The notes beneath the pieces are model-generated. The model was not told the origin of the DNA and ran no database searches. It saw only the letters and a list, made by a program, of their open reading frames with translations. A program made the translations under genes and the position numbers. Below, piece by piece: positions 1-5,345 of a DNA stretch of 10,046 nt. The stretch lies in assembly GCA_027323595.1 (NCBI GenBank), contig DAHWBL010000342.1:1-10046 (forward strand). Direction: 5' to 3'. The DNA is from Acetobacteraceae bacterium (GTDB lineage Bacteria > Pseudomonadota > Alphaproteobacteria > Acetobacterales > Acetobacteraceae). Position 1 is the first letter of the stretch. Every line of letters starts with the position of its first letter.

Positions 1-179
1 CGGCGAAGGAGATTCTGGTCGCGTACCTGAAGCTGTCGGCCACCGCCGCGGCGCAGGTGGACCCGCCGAAACTGAAGGCGGACGTGACCGCCGACGAGCT
101 GAACGTGATGCAGCGGATCATGCTGAAGCAAGGCATGTTGCCGGCGGCCCTGGACACGAGCACCTTGGTCGCGCGGTAG
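1..179 (+). CDS. C-terminal end of a probable ABC-transporter substrate-binding protein (partial)
   Basis: An open frame enters from the left edge (first full codon at base 3) and ends at TAG 177-179, leaving 58 C-terminal residues. They read as an amphipathic helix (AKEILVAYLKLSA), a linker, and a tail containing DVTADELNVMQRIMLKQGML and then PAALDTSTLVAR. A tail in which a helix is followed by 'QGML-P-ALD-LV' is typical of periplasmic binding proteins of the NitT/TauT (SsuA/ThiY-like) class, where the last helix packs on the second lobe. This is family resemblance from memory, not a search. The N-terminus, signal peptide and binding site lie outside the window, so the ligand is unknown. It lies just upstream of the small secreted-protein gene on the same strand, with an 18-base gap, so the two may be co-transcribed. 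A different helical protein remains possible. Confidence 0.5.
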   Translation, partial: AKEILVAYLKLSATAAAQVDPPKLKADVTADELNVMQRIMLKQGMLPAALDTSTLVAR

Positions 180-183
180 CCAG

Positions 184-189
184 AGGGAG
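184..189 (+). promoter_or_regulatory. Ribosome binding site that fixes the start of the small secreted-protein gene
   Basis: The purine run GGGAGA lies 8 bases before the ATG at 198. It is only 2 bases before an in-frame TTG at 192, so the ATG is the likely start. Confidence 0.55.
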
Positions 190-197
190 AATTGGCA

Positions 198-503
198 ATG
201 ACCTCAGACACTCGCCGGCGCGTCCGCCCAGCTTTGCCGATCGCGGTGGTGACGCTCGCGTTGCTGGCGGCAGGATCGGCGCGGGCGGATTTCTTCGATG
301 ATGCGCGCCGAACCTTTCAAACCGACATCCCGCATTTCTTCCAGGACGACATCCCCTGCGCCTTCGGCGGGCAGCCGACGAGCCACACCCGCACCTCCTG
401 CAAATCCTCCGGCGGGCCGGGCAAACACACCAACGACCATCCCGCCGCCCAGCCACCCAAACCGAACGGAAATGCGCCCACGCCGCCCGGTTCGGGCCAA
501 TAA
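198..503 (+). CDS. Small predicted secreted protein of unknown function (101 aa)
   Basis: I do not recognise a named family. The ATG at 198 is well spaced from GGGAGA. The protein begins with a clear Sec-type signal peptide: a basic n-region (TRRRVRP), a hydrophobic core (ALPIAVVTLALLAAG) and an SARA/DFF cleavage site after about residue 30. The mature part is about 70 residues. It starts with a compact aromatic and acidic segment holding a near-duplicated motif, TDIPHFF then QDDIPCAF. Two cysteines follow this pattern (IPC and TSC), about 17 residues apart, and could form a disulfide. The C-terminal third is low-complexity, rich in Pro, Gly, Asn and Lys, and probably disordered. It follows the putative substrate-binding-protein gene closely and converges on the GMC oxidoreductase gene, with 13 bases between the stops. 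A periplasmic or cell-surface location is inferred; no role can be assigned. Confidence 0.7.
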   Translation: MTSDTRRRVRPALPIAVVTLALLAAGSARADFFDDARRTFQTDIPHFFQDDIPCAFGGQPTSHTRTSCKSSGGPGKHTNDHPAAQPPKPNGNAPTPPGSGQ

Positions 504-516
504 CGGCGCACCCGTC

Positions 517-2124
517 TCAGCCCGCGAGCGGCGCGCGCCCGCGGATCAGGTCGGCGGCTTTTTCGGCCATCATCAGCACGCAGGCATTGATGTGCGCCGA
601 GACCATGTCGGGCATCGCCGCCGCGTCCACCACGCGCAGGCCCTCCACGCCCAGCACGCGCAATTGCGGATCGAGCACGCCACCGATCGCGCAACTGCCG
701 GCCGGGTGGTGCGCGGTAAGGACCGCGCGGCGCAGCCAGTCATCGATCTGCGCGTCGGTTTTCACCTCCGCCCCGGGCGTCAGCTCCTGCCCGCGAAACG
801 GCGCGAGCGGCGCCTGATGCGCAACCTCGCGCGCGCGCTTCACCCCCTCGCGAAGACGCGGCAAATCCTCTGGTGCCGACAGGAAATTATACATGATGCG
901 CACGGGGTCGGCAGGGTCCGCCGAGCGCAGCCGAACCTCGCCGCGACTGTTGGGGTGCAGCAGGCAGGGGCGGATGCCAAAGCCGTCCAGATAGGCGGCC
1001 CGGATGCCGGGGAACCACATATGCGCGCCGGCGGCGGTGCCGCGAAACATGAACTCCAGATCGGGAGCTTCCAGATCGGGGCTGGTTTTCAGGAAAGCGT
1101 GCAATCCGCCAGGCACCACGGTGGCGACGCCGGTGCCGAACATATATGCCTCGATCATGCCCCAGGCGATGCGGTCGAACCGCATGACATCGCGAAACGG
1201 GCCGCCATCGGGGCGGGTGTACATCATGTAGGCGGCCAGATGGTCCTGCAGATTATGCCCCACCGGCAGATCGACCAGTGCTGCGATGTCCATCTCGCGC
1301 AGATGCGCCGCCGGGCCGATGCCTGACAGCATCAGGATCTGCGGTGAATTGAAGGTGCCGGCGGACAAAATCACCTCGCGCGCCGCCAGCGCGCTGGCCT
1401 TGGTGCCCGCGTGGCTGAATTCCACACCCACCGCGCGGGTGCCGCGCAGCATCACCCGCCTGGTCAAGGCCCGTGTCCTGACCGTGAGGTTCGCGCGCTT
1501 TAGTGCCGGCCGCAGGAACGCCCGCGCCGAGGAGGACCGGCGGCCGTTGCCGATGGTGTATTGGCTACGCCCGAACCCTTCCTGATCGGCGCCGTTGTAA
1601 TCGTCGGTCACCGGGTAGCCCGCGGCGCGTCCGGCCTGGGTCCATGCGTCAAACAGCGGATCGGTGGTTTTGGCGAATTCGGTATGCAGCGGCCCGTCGC
1701 CGCCGCGATATTCGCTCGCCCCGCCCTGCCAGGTTTCGCAACGCCGGAAATAGGGTAGCACCTCGCGATAGGACCAGCCGGTGGCACCGTTGCGGGCCCA
1801 GCGATCGTAATCGCCGCGATGCCCGCGGGTGTAGGCCATGACATTGATCGACGACGAGCCGCCGAGAACCTTGCCGCGCGCGGCTTCGATCTTTCGATTG
1901 TTGAGGTTGGGCTCCGGTTCGGTCTGGTAATGCCAGTCGAACATGTGCCGGTCGTGCAGCTTGCCCAGACCGAGCGGAATGCTGATATAGGGATGCAGGT
2001 CGCGACCGCCGGCTTCGAGCAACAGCACGCGGCAGGCCGGGTCCTCGCTCAGCCGGTTGGCGAGCACGCACCCCGCGGAACCCGCGCCGACGATGATGTA
2101 GTCATATTCTGCGGGTTTTTGCAT
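517..2124 (-). CDS. GMC-family FAD-dependent alcohol dehydrogenase/oxidase (choline-dehydrogenase-like)
   Basis: A 535-residue flavoenzyme, full length for the glucose-methanol-choline family, which oxidises alcohols, usually to aldehydes. The FAD dinucleotide-binding motif GAGSAG is at residues 13-18, with the ribose-binding acid in LLLEAGG near 37. GMC signature 1 (AARGKVLGGSSSINVMAYTR) spans 81-100 and signature 2 (SAGTFNSPQILMLSGIGP) about 254-271. The catalytic His is H473 in HPAGSC; its partner is N513 in SAHINA, followed by the conserved EKAADLI tail. There is no signal peptide, so it is probably cytoplasmic. The ATG at 2124 is preceded by GGAG eight bases upstream on the minus strand. 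It is the last gene of a three-gene operon, 33 bases after the phosphotriesterase-family gene. Candidate substrates include choline, long-chain, aromatic or furanic alcohols and polyethers; the sequence does not decide. The family call is very secure, the substrate is not. Confidence 0.95.
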   Translation of the reverse strand: MQKPAEYDYIIVGAGSAGCVLANRLSEDPACRVLLLEAGGRDLHPYISIPLGLGKLHDRHMFDWHYQTEPEPNLNNRKIEAARGKVLGGSSSINVMAYTRGHRGDYDRWARNGATGWSYREVLPYFRRCETWQGGASEYRGGDGPLHTEFAKTTDPLFDAWTQAGRAAGYPVTDDYNGADQEGFGRSQYTIGNGRRSSSARAFLRPALKRANLTVRTRALTRRVMLRGTRAVGVEFSHAGTKASALAAREVILSAGTFNSPQILMLSGIGPAAHLREMDIAALVDLPVGHNLQDHLAAYMMYTRPDGGPFRDVMRFDRIAWGMIEAYMFGTGVATVVPGGLHAFLKTSPDLEAPDLEFMFRGTAAGAHMWFPGIRAAYLDGFGIRPCLLHPNSRGEVRLRSADPADPVRIMYNFLSAPEDLPRLREGVKRAREVAHQAPLAPFRGQELTPGAEVKTDAQIDDWLRRAVLTAHHPAGSCAIGGVLDPQLRVLGVEGLRVVDAAAMPDMVSAHINACVLMMAEKAADLIRGRAPLAG

Positions 2125-2157
2125 GCGCTCGGCTCCGGTGATGGCGCGCGGACAAGG

Positions 2158-3066
2158 TCAGGACGCGAGATGCAGCAGGCGCGCGGGCGTCTGCCGCAGC
2201 ATCATGTCGATGTCGGCCTCGCCCACGCCGCGCGCGCGCAGCCGGGGCAGGAATTCGACGAAGATGGTGCCATAGCTGGTGCCGCCATGGCGGCGCAGCC
2301 TTGTGTGGCGCGCCATGTCCGAGGAGATGACCAGCTGCCGCCCAAGCCCCGCCGCACAGGCGCCGGCGACGAGGTCGGCGTAATCGTCGTAGCTGGGGCC
2401 TTTGGAAAAGCCGATCTGGTCGATGCCCATGGTCACGCCGGTGGCGGCAATTGCGCGCAGATCCGCCACATTGCCAAAGCCGTGCATGTGGCTGATCAGC
2501 ATGCGCGCGGGGTCGAGGCCGGCGGCGCGCAGCCGGGCGATTTGCCAATGTGCCTGCTCGGGCCTGGTGGTGTGGGTGACCACCGCGGCCCCGCTCACGC
2601 GCGCGGCGCGCGCGGCGGCGTCGAAGATGCGCCCGGTGGTGGGGCAGGGGGCCTGCGCGCCGGAGCCGATCTTGATCACGCCGCAACGGATGTCGGTGTC
2701 GTCGATGCCTTCGGTGAGCTCGCGCACCATGCGGCTGTAGAGCGCATCCTCGCTGGCCTGTTCTGCAGACTCCGGAATCGGGTCCCAGTAATACCCGGTG
2801 GCGCAGACCACCTGCAGGCCGGCCGCCGCACCGATGCGCCGGCAGGCCCGCACGTCGCGGCCGAACCCGTCGGCGCTGAGATCGACCACCGCGGCAAGGC
2901 CGTGGCCGCGCGCGACATCGCCAAGGTCGGCGGCGATGTCGGCCTCGTGCGCCGGGCCCAGCACGGTCTGCGGTCCCTTGCGGTCGGACAGGTCGATCTG
3001 CAGATGTTCATGCATCAGCACCGGGCCGCCAAGGCCGGTGATGTCGCCGGTGACGGTGCGGATCAT
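2158..3066 (-). CDS. Phosphotriesterase-family (amidohydrolase superfamily) binuclear metal hydrolase
   Basis: A 302-residue TIM-barrel metal hydrolase of the phosphotriesterase family, whose members act on lactones, esters, carboxylates or organophosphates. The full metal-ligand set is visible in order: HxH as H19 and H21 in LMHEHL; the probable carboxylated bridging lysine K132 in GVIKIGSG; H165 in VVTHT; H193 in ISHMHG; and the catalytic Asp D250 in VISSD. A conserved GG loop follows near 261. There is no signal peptide, so it is probably cytoplasmic. The ATG at 3066 lies 7 bases after the MFS stop and has no good Shine-Dalgarno, so translational coupling to the transporter gene is likely. 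Physiological members are often lactonases; between a transporter and an alcohol dehydrogenase, hydrolysis of an imported lactone or ester is reasonable. That substrate idea is inference. True phosphotriesterase activity is not implied. Confidence 0.88.
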   Translation of the reverse strand: MIRTVTGDITGLGGPVLMHEHLQIDLSDRKGPQTVLGPAHEADIAADLGDVARGHGLAAVVDLSADGFGRDVRACRRIGAAAGLQVVCATGYYWDPIPESAEQASEDALYSRMVRELTEGIDDTDIRCGVIKIGSGAQAPCPTTGRIFDAAARAARVSGAAVVTHTTRPEQAHWQIARLRAAGLDPARMLISHMHGFGNVADLRAIAATGVTMGIDQIGFSKGPSYDDYADLVAGACAAGLGRQLVISSDMARHTRLRRHGGTSYGTIFVEFLPRLRARGVGEADIDMMLRQTPARLLHLAS

Positions 3067-3073
3067 GCGCGGT

Positions 3074-4372
3074 TCAAAGCCGCTGGCGCGCGAGCAGCAC
3101 CATGCAGCCCGCCGAGACCACCACCGCGCCCGACAGCACCGCCATCGCCCCGGTGAACCCGCCTGTCGCCGCCAGCAGATATCCGATCATCACCGGCGAG
3201 AGCGCACCGGTGGTCTGGGCGATGAACGAGCGCACGCCCTGGCTCTGGCTCATCTCCTTGGTGCCGACCAGGCTGTGAAACAGCATCTCGCCGTTGGAGA
3301 TGCCGATCTGCTGCGCGCACAGCGCCAGGATCATCAGCACCACGCTGGCGGTGGCACCCGGCACCAGGGCCGCGGAGATCAAAAACACTCCGCCGAGCAG
3401 CCAGCCGAAACCGGCCAGCGCCGAGCGGCGGAACAGCCGGTCCGACAGCAATCCGCCGGCGATGATGACGGCGATGGCGCAGCCATAGACCACGAAGGTC
3501 AGATAGCCCGAGGTGCTGAACGAATAGCCGCGCGCCTGGCGCAGATAGGATGGCAGCCAGGTGGACCAGCCCCAGAAGAAGATGGTGTTTCCCGAGATGG
3601 CGGCGACCGCGAGCCAATAGCGGTAATTGTGCCAGAAGCTCTTGACGCCGCGCAGGATGCGGCCGGGCGCATCGTCATTATTCTCGATGGCGCCAGCAAG
3701 AACCAGGTCGCGCTCGGCGGCGTTGACCAGCCTGTGCTCGCCGGGCGTGTCGCGCATCAGGAACCAGACCATCGGCAGCGGCACCAACAGCGCGATGAAG
3801 CCGAGCACATGGAACTGGATGCGCCAGCCGAAATGCACGATGAGCCCGGTGACCAGCAGCCCGGTGAGCATCGGGCCGATCATCGTGCCGCACCACCAGA
3901 ACGCGGTCGCGCGCCCGCGCTCGCGCAGCCCGAACCAGTTGGCGACCAAGGTGAGCGTGACCGGATAGAGTGCCGCCTCGCCGAAGCCGAGCAGAAAGCG
4001 CCACAGCAGCAACGCCTCATAGCTGTGCGCGAAGCCCGACCCGAAACAGGTCACCGCCCAGATCAGCAGGCTGATGGCCGCCGCACGGCGCGGGCCGATG
4101 CGCGCGACCACCCAGCCCCAGAACGGCGCGGTCAGCGCATAGGAGATGAACAGGCTGCCGGCGAGCCAGCCCAGCCGCGCGGGTTGGCCGACAAGGTCCA
4201 GTTCCTTGAGAAAGGTGGGGTTGGCCATGACGATGCCGATGTTGCTTTTATCGAACATCGACACCGTCCACAGCACCAGCAGGGTCGGCGCGATCAGCCG
4301 CCAGCGTACCCTGGTGGCGAGCGCGGCGTCGGCGACATCCGCACCGCCGACGGTTCCTTGCAGCATGCCCAT
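3074..4372 (-). CDS. MFS transporter, probably anion:cation symporter (ACS) type
   Basis: A 432-residue inner-membrane carrier with about 12 hydrophobic segments in two halves. TM1 is near 27-48 and contains the ACS-like FDKSNIGIVM. A cytoplasmic loop carries ARIGPRR near 90-96 after TM2-3. RFLLGFGEAALYP near 125-137 is the TM4 signature of the organic-anion ACS family (hexuronate, galactonate, phthalate carriers), and FGLRERGRATAFW follows. A long charged central loop spans about 207-250, and the second half runs from about 252 to 428. The ATG at 4372 is chosen because GGGGGAAGG lies 11 bases upstream; the next ATG (4366) would be 17 away. The frame stays open far upstream, but that stretch is not membrane-like and runs through the intergenic region and the opposing iron-sulfur gene. 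First gene of the minus operon. An organic acid or other small anionic carbon source is the likely cargo. Confidence 0.9.
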   Translation of the reverse strand: MGMLQGTVGGADVADAALATRVRWRLIAPTLLVLWTVSMFDKSNIGIVMANPTFLKELDLVGQPARLGWLAGSLFISYALTAPFWGWVVARIGPRRAAAISLLIWAVTCFGSGFAHSYEALLLWRFLLGFGEAALYPVTLTLVANWFGLRERGRATAFWWCGTMIGPMLTGLLVTGLIVHFGWRIQFHVLGFIALLVPLPMVWFLMRDTPGEHRLVNAAERDLVLAGAIENNDDAPGRILRGVKSFWHNYRYWLAVAAISGNTIFFWGWSTWLPSYLRQARGYSFSTSGYLTFVVYGCAIAVIIAGGLLSDRLFRRSALAGFGWLLGGVFLISAALVPGATASVVLMILALCAQQIGISNGEMLFHSLVGTKEMSQSQGVRSFIAQTTGALSPVMIGYLLAATGGFTGAMAVLSGAVVVSAGCMVLLARQRL

Positions 4373-4438
4373 GGCGCCTGGTGCCTTCCCCCGACTTTGG
4401 TGCGACCGTGGCTGCGTGGCCCGGACTGCGTTGAACCG

Positions 4439-4467
4439 ATGGTCGGGCTGGCGTGCGGGCATGTCAA
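4439..4467 (-). promoter_or_regulatory. Candidate promoter for the MFS-phosphotriesterase-GMC operon
   Basis: Read on the minus strand, a perfect TTGACA (4467-4462) is followed after 17 bases by GACCAT (4444-4439). The latter matches TATAAT at three positions, including the important A2 and T6. The putative start site would be about 60 bases before the ATG at 4372. The -35 match and spacing are good and the -10 is weak, so this is a moderate candidate only. Confidence 0.33.
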
Positions 4468-4587
4468 GAAGGCCGCGCCTGGCACGCATTGTTGCAGCGC
4501 ACCCAACCGGCGGGGAGGCGTTGGTCTTGTCGAGGCATCGAAGTTGGAGTAGCGATACGAGCGCGGGATGTTCCGAAAAGAGCTGGC

Positions 4588-4615
4588 CGACCAGCCCTTC
4601 GATTCGCGCTGGTCG
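4588..4615. promoter_or_regulatory. Perfect 8-bp inverted repeat, possible operator
   Basis: CGACCAGC at 4588-4595 is matched by its exact reverse complement GCTGGTCG at 4608-4615. The spacer is 12 bases and the half-sites are about 20 bases apart centre to centre, or two helical turns. It ends 33 bases before the iron-sulfur subunit ATG, a usual place for a dimeric regulator site. An RNA hairpin in the leader is an alternative, and chance is not excluded at this GC content. Confidence 0.3.
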
Positions 4616-4636
4616 CGGCTTTGATCGGACACAAGC

Positions 4637-4642
4637 AGGAGG
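4637..4642 (+). promoter_or_regulatory. Strong Shine-Dalgarno for the Tat iron-sulfur subunit
   Basis: A full-consensus AGGAGG lies 6 bases before ATG 4649. It is the best ribosome binding site in the window and fixes a start that keeps the whole Tat signal. Confidence 0.8.
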
Positions 4643-4648
4643 AAACAA

Positions 4649-5344
4649 ATGCCGTATAACGATAATGACACCGGCTGTGAAACAATCGGTCGCGAGGCGC
4701 CAGATCAGGCATCCGCGCATGGCGGCGACCAGCCGCTCACCCCGGCACAACTGCGCAGTTCGCGCCGGATTTTCATCAAGGGCGTCATCTCGTCGGGGGC
4801 CGCCATCTCGGCGAGCAGCTACGTGTTCCGCGACGGGGTCGTGCCGGGTGCCCACGCCGCCACGGCGGCCGGGTCGGTGGAGCGTCTGATCACGCTCAAC
4901 ATCAACGGGCGGGATCGCCGGGTCGATGTGCTGCCGCAGGAAACCCTGGCGCATACGTTGCGCTACAAGCTCGGTCTGACCGGCACCAAGATCGGCTGCG
5001 ACCACGGCGAATGCGGTGCCTGCACCGTCATTTCCGACAACATCGCGGTCTATTCCTGCACCACCCTCAGCCACCGCATGCGCGGCCGCAAGATCGTCAC
5101 CATCGAGGGGGTCGAGGGGCCGGATGGCAAACTGCACAAGGTGCAGCAGGCATTCATCGATGAGCTCGGTCCGCAATGCGGGTTCTGTACTCCCGGTCAG
5201 GTGATGTCGGCGGTGGCCCTTCTCGCGGGCAACCCGAAGCCGACCATCGACGAGGCGCGGCTTGGCATGTCGGGCAATCTCTGCCGCTGCGGTGCCTATG
5301 ACCATTATCTGAACGGCGTGATGCGCGCCGCGGGGGAGGCATAA
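4649..5344 (+). CDS. Tat-exported 2x[2Fe-2S] subunit of a xanthine-oxidase-family molybdenum hydroxylase
   Basis: A 231-residue electron-transfer subunit. About 75 N-terminal residues form a twin-arginine signal: a long polar n-region, then SRRIFIKG at 38-45 (SRRxFxK consensus), a hydrophobic stretch VISSGAAISASSY, and a likely cleavage near GAHA/ATAA (about 70). The ferredoxin-like domain follows, with the first [2Fe-2S] ligands C117, C122, C125 and C137. The helical domain carries the second cluster, C177, C180, C212 and C214 (CGFC...CRC). All eight ligands are present. The start is set by AGGAGG 6 bases upstream. First gene of the plus operon; its TAA is 1 base from the next ATG. The layout matches PaoA of E. 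coli periplasmic aldehyde oxidoreductase (known for that family). The folded complex is presumably exported whole by Tat. Substrate not determined. Confidence 0.93.
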   Translation: MPYNDNDTGCETIGREAPDQASAHGGDQPLTPAQLRSSRRIFIKGVISSGAAISASSYVFRDGVVPGAHAATAAGSVERLITLNINGRDRRVDVLPQETLAHTLRYKLGLTGTKIGCDHGECGACTVISDNIAVYSCTTLSHRMRGRKIVTIEGVEGPDGKLHKVQQAFIDELGPQCGFCTPGQVMSAVALLAGNPKPTIDEARLGMSGNLCRCGAYDHYLNGVMRAAGEA

Positions 5345-5345
5345 C

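Larger units (their letters stand above)
4373..4648. promoter_or_regulatory. Divergent intergenic control region between the two operons
   Basis: This 276-base gap separates the MFS start (minus) from the iron-sulfur subunit start (plus) and must hold the promoters of both operons. It contains a candidate minus-strand sigma-70-like promoter, an 8-bp perfect inverted repeat close to the plus-strand gene, and a strong Shine-Dalgarno. The octamer GCGCCTGG occurs twice, at 4374-4381 and 4475-4482. No convincing plus-strand -35/-10 pair was found. I see no credible small gene here. Confidence 0.6.

Noticed and set aside
192..197. TTG start for the small secreted protein, two codons upstream
   Set aside because: It would sit 2 bases from the GGGAGA ribosome site, which is too close; the ATG at 198 has normal spacing.
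504..545. Possible terminator between the converging small secreted gene and GMC gene
   Set aside because: The gap is only 13 bases. The GC-rich palindrome nearby (GGCGCGCGCC, 531-540) is inside the GMC coding end and has no following T-run on either strand.
298..1326. A 342-residue plus-strand frame overlapping the small secreted gene and the GMC gene
   Set aside because: It starts inside the secreted-protein gene without a ribosome site and is mostly antisense to conserved GMC sequence, including the catalytic His region.
4480..4496. Near-consensus sigma-54 promoter (TGGCACG then TTGCA) on the plus strand
   Set aside because: Both halves match well, but the spacer is one base too long: 11 instead of 10 bases between the GG and GC dinucleotides, a spacing sigma-54 tolerates poorly. 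No upstream activator site was evident.
1819..4552. Long plus-strand frames at 1819-3156 and 2798-4552
   Set aside because: They are antisense to the GMC, phosphotriesterase-family and MFS genes. Their Arg/Ala/Gln/His-rich translations look like shadow frames with no recognisable motif.
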